Assembly (NCBI GenBank): GCA_002409325.1
Contig: DHUU01000008.1
Coordinates: 19,593 to 83,592 of the forward strand
DNA from: Bacteroidales bacterium UBA5226
GTDB taxonomy: Bacteria; Bacteroidota; Bacteroidia; Bacteroidales; UBA932
Direction: 5' to 3'
DNA length: 64,000 nucleotides
In this document: piece by piece, positions 52,565 through 61,750 of the stretch
Layout of the letters: every line of letters starts with the position of its first letter
How positions within the stretch are numbered: position 1 is the first letter of the stretch
The notes under the pieces: generated by a model
The model's database searches: none
Told to the model about the DNA's origin: nothing
Seen by the model: only the letters and a program-made list of their open reading frames with translations
Translations under genes and position numbers: made by a program

Positions 52565-53425
52565 ATGAGACAATTAAAGATTACAAAATCAATCACCAAC
52601 CGGGAAAGTGCTTCCCTGGACAAATATTTACAGGAAATTGGCAGGGAAGACCTCATATCTGTGGAAGAGGAGGTGGAATTGGCCCAGCGCATCAAGAAAG
52701 GAGATCAGGAAGCACTCGAAAAACTCACCAGGGCGAACCTCAGATTCGTTGTATCAGTGGCAAAACAATATCAGAACCAGGGGCTCAGCCTTCCTGATCT
52801 GATCAACGAGGGCAATCTGGGGCTGATCAAAGCTGCTGAGAAATTTGATGAAACACGGGGTTTTAAATTTATATCATATGCCGTCTGGTGGATCAGACAG
52901 TCAATATTGCAGGCTTTGGCAGAACAAAGCCGGATTGTCAGATTGCCCCTGAACCAGGTTGGCTCGTTGAACAAGATCAACAGGGCTTTGTCTAAATTTG
53001 AGCAGGAACACGAACGCGTGCCTTCTCCGGAGGAGTTGTCTGAAATTCTGGATATTCCTAGTGAAAAAATTTCCGACACCCTGCGTGTTTCGGGCCGTCA
53101 TGTTTCTGTGGATGCTCCGTTTATTGACGGCGAGGATAACAGCCTTCTGGATGTCCTGGTGAACGATGATTCACCCAATGCCGACCGCGGACTTGTCAAT
53201 GAAAGCCTGAACAAAGAGATAGAAAGGGCCCTGTCTACGTTATCCAAACGCGAAAGGGATATTGTAAAGTATTTTTTTGGTATTGGAACGCCCGATATGA
53301 CCCTGGAAGAGATAGGGGAAGAATTCGGTCTTACAAGAGAACGTGTCCGGCAAATCAAAGAAAAAGCCATACGCCGGCTGCGACACAGTGCCAGGAGCAA
53401 ATTACTGAAAGCATATCTGGGTTAG
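52565..53425 (+). CDS. rpoD: RNA polymerase primary sigma factor (sigma-70, RpoD)
   Basis: A 286-residue sigma factor without region 1.1, as is usual for the Bacteroidota housekeeping sigma. Region 1.2 starts at [16 protein letters not shown]. Region 2 has [25 protein letters not shown] and the -10-binding [15 protein letters not shown]. Region 3 and region 4 follow, with the helix-turn-helix [19 protein letters not shown]. It reads the -33/-7 promoters seen through this window. No separate promoter fits between the hairpin at 52518-52560 and the start. Confidence 0.95.
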   Translation: MRQLKITKSITNRESASLDKYLQEIGREDLISVEEEVELAQRIKKGDQEALEKLTRANLRFVVSVAKQYQNQGLSLPDLINEGNLGLIKAAEKFDETRGFKFISYAVWWIRQSILQALAEQSRIVRLPLNQVGSLNKINRALSKFEQEHERVPSPEELSEILDIPSEKISDTLRVSGRHVSVDAPFIDGEDNSLLDVLVNDDSPNADRGLVNESLNKEIERALSTLSKRERDIVKYFFGIGTPDMTLEEIGEEFGLTRERVRQIKEKAIRRLRHSARSKLLKAYLG

Positions 53426-53428
53426 CCT

Positions 53429-54769
53429 ATGTTTGAAGCAATAGGCAACACCATTCATACATTCAGCACCTGGCTGAACCTGCCTTTGTTTATCACCCTT
53501 ATCGGGGGTGGTCTTTTCTTTATGATCTATTCGGGCTTTATCCCCCTCCGTTATTACGGCAGGGCTTTGAAAGCTGTAGGAGTGAAGGAAGAAAGTGCCG
53601 CCGGACAGATCAGTTCTTTTCAGGCCTTAAGTTCGGCCATAGCAGCCACAGTGGGACTGGGCAACATATCCGGAGTTGCCGTTGCCATTACCATAGGAGG
53701 GCCGGGAACCATATTCTGGATGTGGGTGAGTGCTTGCCTGGGTATGGCCACCAAATTTTTTGAAGGAACCCTGGCCATCATGTTCAAAGGGAGGGACAGC
53801 AAGGGCGAATTGCAGGGTGGAACCATGTATATGATCACCCAGGGACTCGGAAAAAAGTGGAAACCGATCGCCATATTTTTTTCAATATTTGGTATGGTTG
53901 GAACTTTTTGCCTGATGCAATCAAACCAGCTGACTGAAGCCCTACAAACTGTATTCTTTACACCTTCAGGTATTGAAAACACCCTCTGGCTGAGGCTTGC
54001 AGTAGGATTGTGTATTGCCGGAATTGTATCCCTTGTTGTCCTGGGAGGCATTAACCGCATTGCCAGGGTGGCATCCCTGATCGTGCCGTTTATGGTGGGT
54101 TTTTACTTTCTGCTTGTTTTATATATCATACTGACCAATTTAAGCGTAGTTCCCGATGTTTTTACCTCAATTTTCAGGGAAGCATTTACTTTTAAAGCGG
54201 GATTAGGTGGTTTTGCGGGTTCGGCTATTGTTATAGGCGCAAGACGTGCAGCCTTTGTCAACGAAGCAGGGGTAGGAACGGCCACCATGATGCACGGGGC
54301 TTCAAAGAATTCGGAACCGGTGCGTGAAGGGCTCGTGGCGATGATTGCCCCCTCTATAGATTCAGGACTTGTATGCACCCTGACAGCCCTGGCTGTTCTT
54401 ATCAATGCACAATATACTGTTTCCGATGTCCAGGGTATGCAAATGGTCATGGAATCATTTGAGCGTTCTATCCCGGGCTGGGGTAGTTACCTTCTTATGA
54501 TCGTGGTGCTGGCATTCTCTTTTTCAACCATGTTTTCCTATTCTTACTACGGTACCAAGTGTACGAATTTCCTGTTCGGTGCCCACAGGGCTCATTATTA
54601 CAATTATCTTTTCCTGGCCACCCTGATCATGGGAGCTGTCATACCGCTGACCGCCGTTGTGGATATAATTGACATAGCTTACGCCTTTATGGCCTTCTGC
54701 ACCGTGTTTACCATGATAAAACTCTCTCCGTTGGTTAAGAAAGCCATCAAACAATACTTCAGAAAATGA
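53429..54769 (+). CDS. Sodium:alanine symporter (AGCS) family protein
   Basis: A 446-residue inner-membrane transporter with about eleven helices. Family segments include SSAIAATVGLGNISGVAVAI split around the ion site (about residues 70-88), FWMWVSACLGMATKFFEGTLA and GARRAAFVNEAGVGTA. AGCS carriers import alanine or glycine with Na+ (or H+), which would use the Na+ gradient made by the decarboxylase cluster. It follows rpoD after three bases and overlaps argS by four bases. Confidence 0.92.
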   Translation: MFEAIGNTIHTFSTWLNLPLFITLIGGGLFFMIYSGFIPLRYYGRALKAVGVKEESAAGQISSFQALSSAIAATVGLGNISGVAVAITIGGPGTIFWMWVSACLGMATKFFEGTLAIMFKGRDSKGELQGGTMYMITQGLGKKWKPIAIFFSIFGMVGTFCLMQSNQLTEALQTVFFTPSGIENTLWLRLAVGLCIAGIVSLVVLGGINRIARVASLIVPFMVGFYFLLVLYIILTNLSVVPDVFTSIFREAFTFKAGLGGFAGSAIVIGARRAAFVNEAGVGTATMMHGASKNSEPVREGLVAMIAPSIDSGLVCTLTALAVLINAQYTVSDVQGMQMVMESFERSIPGWGSYLLMIVVLAFSFSTMFSYSYYGTKCTNFLFGAHRAHYYNYLFLATLIMGAVIPLTAVVDIIDIAYAFMAFCTVFTMIKLSPLVKKAIKQYFRK

Positions 54770-56544
54770 ATGCAGAAATTGTAATAAATAAAGCGCTGGA
54801 CAATGCTCTGAGAAAACTCTACGGGACAGAACCTGGGCAGCAGCCAATACAGGTTCAGGCTACAAGGAAAGAATTCGAAGGCGATTTTACCGTTGTCGTG
54901 TTTCCGTTGCTGTCCATAAGCAAAAAGTCTCCAGAACATACAGCCTCGGAACTAGGTCAGGCAATTCTCGAGACCGTTCCGGAGATAGAATCGTTCCAGG
55001 TAATCAAAGGATTTCTGAACCTGAAAATGTCTCCTTTTTATTGGATGAGCATGTTGCAGGACATAGCTCAAACACCCCGTTACGGTTCAAAACCCCGTTC
55101 CGGGAAAACGGTTATGGTTGAGTTCTCATCACCTAACACAAACAAACCCCTTCATCTGGGACACGTACGCAACAATTTTCTGGGCTGGTCCGTTTCCAGG
55201 ATACTGGAAGCCAATGGTCACAAGGTAATCAAAGTAAACCTGGTCAATGACAGGGGAATACATATTTGCAAGTCCATGTTGGCCTGGCATAAGTCAGGAC
55301 TGAATGCCACCCCGCAATCTACAGGGAAAAAAGGAGACCACCTGGTAGGCGATTTTTATATCCTCTTTGAAAAACAATACAAAGAACAGGTAAAGGAACT
55401 GGTCGGCCGTGGAATGGACCAGGAGCAGGCCCTGAAAGAAGCCCCACTGATATGTGAAGCACAGTCTATGCTCGTAAAATGGGAACAGGGTGACAAAGAG
55501 GTTATTAACCTGTGGAAAAAGATGAACGGATGGGTGTACGAAGGATTTGAACAAACCTACAAACGGATGGGCATCTCCTTTGATAAGATCTATTATGAAT
55601 CCGACACATACCTCCTTGGCAAGGAGCTGGTTATCAAAGGATTGGAAGATGGTGTCTTTTACAGGAACCAGGACGGTTCGGTATGGTGCGACCTTACGCC
55701 GGAAGGACTGGATCATAAGTTATTGCTCCGGGCAGACGGAACATCTGTATACATGACACAGGATCTGGGAACAGCCGTCAGCCGTTACAAAGAGTTTAAC
55801 TTTGATTTCCACGTCTATGTAGTTGGCAATGAACAGAATTATCATTTCCAGGTTCTTAAGGTCCTCCTAAAAAAACTGGGATTCTCCTGGGCAGATGATA
55901 TTATGCATCTATCTTACGGTATGGTGGAACTGCCAGAAGGCAAGATGAAATCCAGGGAAGGAACAGTGGTCGATGCAGATGATCTGATGGACGATATGGT
56001 AGAAACGGCACGTGAAACCTCGCTTGAGTCCGGTAAACTTGAAGATATGACACCACGGGGTCAGGAACGTTTGTTCAACATCCTGGGCATGGGTGCTTTG
56101 AAATATTTTATACTAAAGGTAGATCCCAGAAGAACCATGCTGTTTGATCCCAGGGAATCCATTGATTTTAACGGGAACACAGGGCCATTCATTCAATACA
56201 CTTTTGCTCGCATACGTTCCATACTTAGAAAAGCAGGGGAACGCAATTATCAGGCCCGCCTGCACAACCAGCCTATGCTGGACAAAGAATTGAGACTTAT
56301 CAAACTCATGACAACATACCCTCAGGTATTAGAAGACGCCGCTGTATCCTGTTCTCCTGCCATGGTGGCCAATTTTAGTTTTGATTTGGCCAGGGAATTC
56401 AACCAATATTACCATGAAGTGAGTGTTCTTCATGAACCAGACGATCAATTGCGCGCACAACGCCTTCTTCTTCTTGAACAGGTAGCCGGGCTGCTGGAAT
56501 CGTCCATGGATTTACTGGGAATCACATTACCGGATAGGATGTAA
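54766..56544 (+). CDS. argS: Arginyl-tRNA synthetase
   Basis: A 592-residue class I synthetase charging tRNA-Arg. An N-terminal Add-1 domain (about 1-110) contacts the tRNA elbow. The HIGH signature appears as HLGH in NKPLHLGHVRNN. The KMSKS-equivalent is GKMKSREGTVVDADDL. The C-terminal DALR domain has the tRNA-anticodon stretch. A tRNA-Arg(CCU) gene is at 12845. Starts inside the end of the symporter gene (ATGA). Confidence 0.97.
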   Translation: MNAEIVINKALDNALRKLYGTEPGQQPIQVQATRKEFEGDFTVVVFPLLSISKKSPEHTASELGQAILETVPEIESFQVIKGFLNLKMSPFYWMSMLQDIAQTPRYGSKPRSGKTVMVEFSSPNTNKPLHLGHVRNNFLGWSVSRILEANGHKVIKVNLVNDRGIHICKSMLAWHKSGLNATPQSTGKKGDHLVGDFYILFEKQYKEQVKELVGRGMDQEQALKEAPLICEAQSMLVKWEQGDKEVINLWKKMNGWVYEGFEQTYKRMGISFDKIYYESDTYLLGKELVIKGLEDGVFYRNQDGSVWCDLTPEGLDHKLLLRADGTSVYMTQDLGTAVSRYKEFNFDFHVYVVGNEQNYHFQVLKVLLKKLGFSWADDIMHLSYGMVELPEGKMKSREGTVVDADDLMDDMVETARETSLESGKLEDMTPRGQERLFNILGMGALKYFILKVDPRRTMLFDPRESIDFNGNTGPFIQYTFARIRSILRKAGERNYQARLHNQPMLDKELRLIKLMTTYPQVLEDAAVSCSPAMVANFSFDLAREFNQYYHEVSVLHEPDDQLRAQRLLLLEQVAGLLESSMDLLGITLPDRM

Positions 56545-56600
56545 TTTGCATTTCAAAATATTATTGTATTATTGCAGCAAATTCTACTTTTATTTGTCCT

Positions 56601-56966
56601 ATGAAAACGACACCGGTACAAAAACCAACTATCAATAAGAAAAGATTGGTGATCGGGTATGCAAACATGTCTCCCCAGCTAATGGATATATGGAAAGAAA
56701 AATATCCAAGGGGCTATTCCGATTACATGGAAGATATCATGAAGGTTGACAAAGCTGACGGCTCCTTTTTTTACGCCGTTACACTTGAAATCCCGGAAGC
56801 CATATACCTGGTGAAAGTTGAAGTAAAGATTGATGATTTCGACGAGATCGAAAAAGACATATTCGGCTCCGGTGACGATGAACAGGGAGATGACGATAGC
56901 GTTGAGTTCCCTGAAACCGATGACTCAAACTTTGCTGATGCCGAAGAAAATCTGGACGAAGATTAA
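56601..56966 (+). CDS. Small acidic protein of unknown function, 121 residues
   Basis: I do not recognise a named domain. The first 80 residues are mixed alpha/beta with KRLVIGYANMSPQLMDIWKEKYP and DYMEDIMKVDKADGSFFYAVTLE. Residues 84-121 are extremely acidic (many Asp/Glu, GDDEQGDDDS, ENLDED). There is no signal peptide or membrane helix. Its last 29 bases overlap the start of the ClC gene. The frame and position after argS look genuine. The acidic tail could bind cations or a basic partner. Confidence 0.72.
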   Translation: MKTTPVQKPTINKKRLVIGYANMSPQLMDIWKEKYPRGYSDYMEDIMKVDKADGSFFYAVTLEIPEAIYLVKVEVKIDDFDEIEKDIFGSGDDEQGDDDSVEFPETDDSNFADAEENLDED

Positions 56967-58695
56967 GAACCTGCCCGAGCCTACACTCCTTTTACTTTTG
57001 TCGCTTGTCATTGGGCTTTTCAGCGGATTGGCTGCTGTAACACTTAAGTATTCCATAGAGTTTGTCAAAGATCTGCTGACAACCCACATGAGCATTCAGG
57101 CAGAAAGCCTGGCTTATTTTCTTTTGCCAGGCACCGGCATGCTGCTTTCGCTGCTTTTTGTCAGGTACTTTGTCAAAGACAATATATCCCATGGTGTAAC
57201 ACGCGTTCTTGAGTCCATATCGGTCAACAAATCCCTGATCAAACCGCATAATTGCTATTCCTCTGTCATATCCAGTGCCCTTACCATTGGCTTTGGTGGT
57301 TCTGTAGGGGCCGAGGCCCCAATTGTTTACACTGGAGCGGCCATAGGTTCAAATGTCGGACGCAGCCTGGGATTGAATTACAGAAGCGTCACCTTGCTTG
57401 TCTGCTGTGGGGCTGCATCAGCCATTGCCGGCATATTCAATGCTCCCCTGGCAGGCGTATTGTTTTGCTTCGAGATCCTGCTTTTCAACCTGACCATAGG
57501 CTCTCTTATCCCCCTGCTCACAGCCTCTATAACGGCGACTGTGGTTTCTTCCCTTGTCATGGGGGAAGGCGTAAGTTTTACCAGTACCACCGCTCCTTTT
57601 CTCACATCAAACATACCCTATTATCTAATACTTGGCGTTGTTTGCGGTTTTGTAAGCATTTTCTTCATTCGCACCACGCTCATGATGGAAAGCCGGATAA
57701 CAAGGATCAGTAATACATACACACGCTGGGCCATATCGGCTCTGGCCCTGGGAACGCTCATCCTTTTATTCCCCCCTTTGTACGGAGAGGGTTACGGATC
57801 TCTTACCGCATTGCTGAACAACAACGTGGAAGTAGCCGTTGACAGTCTTATATATGGATCCCTAAGCCGGAATGCTTGGTTCATCCCGGTTTTCTTTACA
57901 GCGGTCCTGCTGCTCAAGGTATTTGCCATGTCCTTTACCAATGCCGGGGGAGGGGTGGGGGGAACCTTCGGCCCAACCCTTTATATGGGGGGTATCCTGG
58001 GATTTGTAATTGCACGGTCTTTCAACCTGATAGGTGTGCCGGGCTTACCAGAGTCCAACTTTGCCCTCGTGGGAATGGCTGGGCTGATGGCCGGTGTTAT
58101 GAAGGCACCCATGACAGCAATTTTTCTGATAGCCGAGATAACCGGGGGATATGAATTGCTTGTACCGCTGATAATAACCTCTGTCTGTTCTTTTGTGACA
58201 GCCAGGGGTATTGAACCATATTCTATTTATACAAAGCGAATAGCCAGGGAAGGAAAACTATTGACACATGACAGCGACCAGGCTGTTCTCACACTCATGA
58301 AAACCTCGGATGTCATAGAAAGTGATTTCCTGACCGTCAACCCTCATGATTCCCTGGAACAACTGGTGCGCGTGGTACAAGAGAGCAATAGGAACCTTTT
58401 CCCGGTCACAGATACGGAAGGTTGCCTGCAAGGGATAGTTTCCCTGGATGATATGCGGTCCATCATGTTCCGCAGGGAATTGTACGGGAAAGTACTTGTG
58501 TACGAACTGATGCAACGGCCTATTGAATACGTGTTCATTGAAGAGCGGATGGAAAGTGTTATGGAAAAATTTGAAAGAACCGGAGCCTGGAACCTGCCCG
58601 TTCTGGATGAGGGGTTCCATTATGTCGGTTTTGTTTCCAAATCCCGTATATTGTCGGTCTATCGTGAACAATTATCCCAGGTATCCCATGAATAA
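56938..58695 (+). CDS. ClC-family chloride channel/antiporter with CBS domains
   Basis: A 585-residue ClC protein. Helical region about 10-420 carries the selectivity segments: GSVGAEAPIVYTGAAIG with the gating Glu (GAEAP in place of the usual GREGP), AGIFNAPLAGVLFCFE and GGGVGGTFGPTLYMGG (GxFxP). The C-terminal 130 residues form two CBS modules for nucleotide-type regulation. It exchanges Cl- for H+ or conducts Cl-. The ATG at 56938 overlaps the acidic protein; a start at 56920 is possible. It overlaps tex by eight bases. Confidence 0.93.
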   Translation: MPKKIWTKIKNLPEPTLLLLLSLVIGLFSGLAAVTLKYSIEFVKDLLTTHMSIQAESLAYFLLPGTGMLLSLLFVRYFVKDNISHGVTRVLESISVNKSLIKPHNCYSSVISSALTIGFGGSVGAEAPIVYTGAAIGSNVGRSLGLNYRSVTLLVCCGAASAIAGIFNAPLAGVLFCFEILLFNLTIGSLIPLLTASITATVVSSLVMGEGVSFTSTTAPFLTSNIPYYLILGVVCGFVSIFFIRTTLMMESRITRISNTYTRWAISALALGTLILLFPPLYGEGYGSLTALLNNNVEVAVDSLIYGSLSRNAWFIPVFFTAVLLLKVFAMSFTNAGGGVGGTFGPTLYMGGILGFVIARSFNLIGVPGLPESNFALVGMAGLMAGVMKAPMTAIFLIAEITGGYELLVPLIITSVCSFVTARGIEPYSIYTKRIAREGKLLTHDSDQAVLTLMKTSDVIESDFLTVNPHDSLEQLVRVVQESNRNLFPVTDTEGCLQGIVSLDDMRSIMFRRELYGKVLVYELMQRPIEYVFIEERMESVMEKFERTGAWNLPVLDEGFHYVGFVSKSRILSVYREQLSQVSHE

Positions 58696-60844
58696 TAAAC
58701 ACATAGAACTGATTGCCCTGGAGCTGCACATTAAAGAATGGCAGGTAGAACACGCCATTACGCTGTTTCAGGACGGTGCTACCATCCCATTTGTAAGCAG
58801 GTACCGCAAAGAGGCTACCGGGTCTTTGGACGAAGTGCAGCTGGCTGCCGTTAAATCATTGTGGAACAATTATGAAGAACTGGACAAAAGGAGATCTGCC
58901 ATCCTCAAATCCATTGAGGAACAGGATAAACTATCACCTGAACTGAGATCCGCCATTGAGAATTGCTGGCAGATAAACCGGCTTGAGGACCTCTATCTCC
59001 CGTACCGGCCAAAACGAAAAACAAGGGCATCCGTTGCCCGGAGCAAGGGTCTGGAACCCCTTGCCCTGGCCCTGATGAACCTGGAACAGCGGGATTGCCT
59101 GGAAATGGCGGGAGCATGTATAGGTCAAGAGGTAGAAAACACTGATCAGGCGCTCTCTGGTGCCAGAGATATCGTTGCCGAGACAGTGAGTGAAAATGCG
59201 CAACTGCGTCAAATAATGCGCCAAATATATCAAAAGGACGGGGTGCTTACCTCTTTGGTACAGAAGGGAAAAGAAGAAGATGGAATCAAATACCGGAATT
59301 ATTTTGATTATAGCGAAGCCATCACCTCCATGGCCCCCCACAGGTTGCTCGCCCTGCTCAGGGCGCACAACGAAGGCATCGTTTCTATCGGCTTAAAGCC
59401 ACATCCGGACAACACTCCTGTGGCCGCGATGGAAAGGATGTTCATTGGCCAAAGGAAAGGAATACCTTCCCTGCACGGACCATCTTCAAGTTTGTGGCAA
59501 ATGGAACAAGCCCTGGCCGATGGGTACCGCAGGCTCATTCATCCATCAATAGAGAACGAGGTCCTTAATTTTTATAAAGAAAAAGCCGATAAGGAATCCA
59601 TCAAGGTCTTCTCGGAAAACCTCAGACAACTACTGCTGGCGCCACCGCTGGGACAAAAAAGGGTGCTGGCCATTGACCCGGGGTTCCGTACAGGGTGTAA
59701 AGTGGTGTGTCTGTCGGCTCAGGGTGACTTGCTTCATAACGATACGATTTTTCCACATCCCCCTCAGAACGAGCGTGCTACCGCTATGCGCAAGGTGTCT
59801 CAGTTGGTAGAGGCTTACAAAACCGAGGTAATCGCAGTAGGAAACGGAACGGCAGGTCGGGAGACGGAGCAATTCCTGAAAAAAATTGCCTTTCCTCATA
59901 AGGTTCAGATTTTTTCTGTCAGCGAAGATGGTGCCAGTGTTTATTCTGCATCACCGGCAGGACGGGAAGAATTTCCGGATTATGATGTAACGGTACGCGG
60001 GGCCGTATCCATTGGCAGAAGGCTAATGGATCCCCTGGCTGAATTGGTTAAGATTGATCCAAAATCGCTAGGCGTAGGGCAATACCAGCACGATGTGAAC
60101 CAGACGCTTTTAAAAGATAGCCTGGACCAGACAGTGGAGTTTTGTGTGAACCATGTGGGGGTGAACCTCAATACGGCCAGCCTGAGGTTACTCACCTATG
60201 TCTCGGGCCTGGGCCCGGGTCTTGCCCGCAATATTGTTGAATTCAGAAAAGAAAACGGACCGTTTACCAGCCGGCAGGCACTAAAAAAAGTACCACGACT
60301 AGGCGACAAAGCGTTTGAACAATGTGCAGGGTTCCTCAGGATTCCGGAAGCAGCCGACATACTGGACAACACAGGGGTTCATCCGGAGAGTTATCGGCTG
60401 GTAAGGCTTATGGCCGCAGATCTGGGGGTTACAGTAGGTCAACTGGTAGAGCAGGAGGACCTTCGCAGAAAAATTGATTTATCACTTTATGTCACACCTG
60501 TTACAGGTATGCCTACATTGCGCGATATCATGACAGAACTGGACAAGCCAGGCAGGGATCCAAGACCTGTTATCAAAGTCTGGGATTTTGACGAGTCCAT
60601 ATCGTCTATAGAAGACCTTCGTGAAGGTATGGTTCTGCCCGGAATTGTAAGCAATGTAACCAATTTTGGTGCGTTTGTTAACATAGGTATAAAACAGGAT
60701 GGGCTTGTCCATGTCTCACAGATGAGGGAAAAATATGTCCGTGATCCGCTCCAGGTTGTAAAGCTCCATGAGCACGTAACGGTAAAAGTGCTTAAAATTG
60801 ACCTGGAAAGGAGCAGAATTCAGCTGCGTCTGGAACGGAGCTGA
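58688..60844 (+). CDS. tex: Tex-family RNA-binding protein
   Basis: A 718-residue Tex protein. The N-terminal helical domain has IPFVSRYRKEATGSLDEVQL. A YqgF/RNase H-like module (about 320-440) has VLAIDPGFRTGCKVV. Helix-hairpin-helix motifs at about 490-555 include YVSGLGPGLARNIVEFR, and the C-terminal S1 domain has GMVLPGIVSNVTNFGAFVNIG. It acts in transcription or RNA metabolism by unsettled mechanisms. The start at 58688 is clear; longer frames lie within the ClC gene. It overlaps the convergent DMT gene by 25 bases. Confidence 0.95.
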   Translation: MNNKHIELIALELHIKEWQVEHAITLFQDGATIPFVSRYRKEATGSLDEVQLAAVKSLWNNYEELDKRRSAILKSIEEQDKLSPELRSAIENCWQINRLEDLYLPYRPKRKTRASVARSKGLEPLALALMNLEQRDCLEMAGACIGQEVENTDQALSGARDIVAETVSENAQLRQIMRQIYQKDGVLTSLVQKGKEEDGIKYRNYFDYSEAITSMAPHRLLALLRAHNEGIVSIGLKPHPDNTPVAAMERMFIGQRKGIPSLHGPSSSLWQMEQALADGYRRLIHPSIENEVLNFYKEKADKESIKVFSENLRQLLLAPPLGQKRVLAIDPGFRTGCKVVCLSAQGDLLHNDTIFPHPPQNERATAMRKVSQLVEAYKTEVIAVGNGTAGRETEQFLKKIAFPHKVQIFSVSEDGASVYSASPAGREEFPDYDVTVRGAVSIGRRLMDPLAELVKIDPKSLGVGQYQHDVNQTLLKDSLDQTVEFCVNHVGVNLNTASLRLLTYVSGLGPGLARNIVEFRKENGPFTSRQALKKVPRLGDKAFEQCAGFLRIPEAADILDNTGVHPESYRLVRLMAADLGVTVGQLVEQEDLRRKIDLSLYVTPVTGMPTLRDIMTELDKPGRDPRPVIKVWDFDESISSIEDLREGMVLPGIVSNVTNFGAFVNIGIKQDGLVHVSQMREKYVRDPLQVVKLHEHVTVKVLKIDLERSRIQLRLERS

Positions 60845-61749
60845 GACAGGATCAATCCGGTGACTACAACCAGGATACCCAGGGCTTGAATCCAGTTGAT
60901 GGTCTCAATGCCAAGAGCGAAACCAACAAAAGCGGTTACAATGGGAATAACGGCAGAAAATGTATTTGCCCGCGTTACACCCAATTCCTTTATGGCAGCA
61001 GTAAACATCATAAAAGCAATACTGGAACAGAAAACCGACAACATGAGGATCGGGTACCAGAAATTCCATTTTGTCATTAATTGCAATGAGTCCATACGCC
61101 GGACATCAAAAAGCAATAAAGGCAAAATAAAATAAACGGCCCCCAGGGCGTGTTGGTAAAATGTTACTGTAAAAACATTGTATGAACGGGTCATCCGTTT
61201 GAGGACCACAGTATGCCCTACCGCAGAAAAAACTGCCATTAACAGGAACAGGATTCCCGGAACAAGGTGGGTTCCGGGCAGGTTGCCCACACGTCCAAGT
61301 TCAAAACCCCCTTTGCCCATAACAACTACCAGCATACCCGGAACAGCAAGAAAGATACCGATTATGTTTCCCACACTAACTTTTTCCCTGTAAAAGGTAA
61401 GCCCTGCTATAAGTCCGAAAACCGGGATGCATGCAATCATCACAGAACTTAATGTTGGACTTGCGGTCAGTTTTACTCCGTAGGTTTCCCCTATAAAATA
61501 AAAAAACGGTTCCATCAGGGCCAGGCCAAGAAACCAGAGTACGTCCTTTTTACTTTTTATCCGTTGGATTTTGCCGGTAATAATTCCGACAATGAACAGG
61601 ATCAGGGCAGCCAGCGATATCCGAGTAAATACCAGGAAGAATACAGGAACGTGGTTGATCAGCAGTTTGTTGGTCCAGAAAAAAGAGATACCCCAAAGTA
61701 ATGTTGTAGTGCATATGAACAGATATGCCCTGGTATGTTGTCTGGTCAT
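60820..61749 (-). CDS. EamA/DMT-family transporter
   Basis: A 309-residue inner-membrane protein with ten predicted helices in two EamA repeats. Repeat 1 begins TTTLLWGISFFWTNK and repeat 2 contains VFSAVGHTVVLKRM, ending FVGFALGIETINWIQALGILVVVTGL. Family members export amino acids, metabolites or nucleosides; the substrate here is unknown. It begins one base downstream of the pyrC stop, so it is probably cotranscribed with pyrC and the glycosyltransferase. Confidence 0.9.
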   Translation of the reverse strand: MTRQHTRAYLFICTTTLLWGISFFWTNKLLINHVPVFFLVFTRISLAALILFIVGIITGKIQRIKSKKDVLWFLGLALMEPFFYFIGETYGVKLTASPTLSSVMIACIPVFGLIAGLTFYREKVSVGNIIGIFLAVPGMLVVVMGKGGFELGRVGNLPGTHLVPGILFLLMAVFSAVGHTVVLKRMTRSYNVFTVTFYQHALGAVYFILPLLLFDVRRMDSLQLMTKWNFWYPILMLSVFCSSIAFMMFTAAIKELGVTRANTFSAVIPIVTAFVGFALGIETINWIQALGILVVVTGLILSQLRSRRS

Positions 61750-61750
61750 A

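Noticed and set aside
58523..58687. Upstream start for tex inside the ClC gene
   Set aside because: Extension shows no Tex similarity; the ATG at 58688 gives the standard N-terminus.
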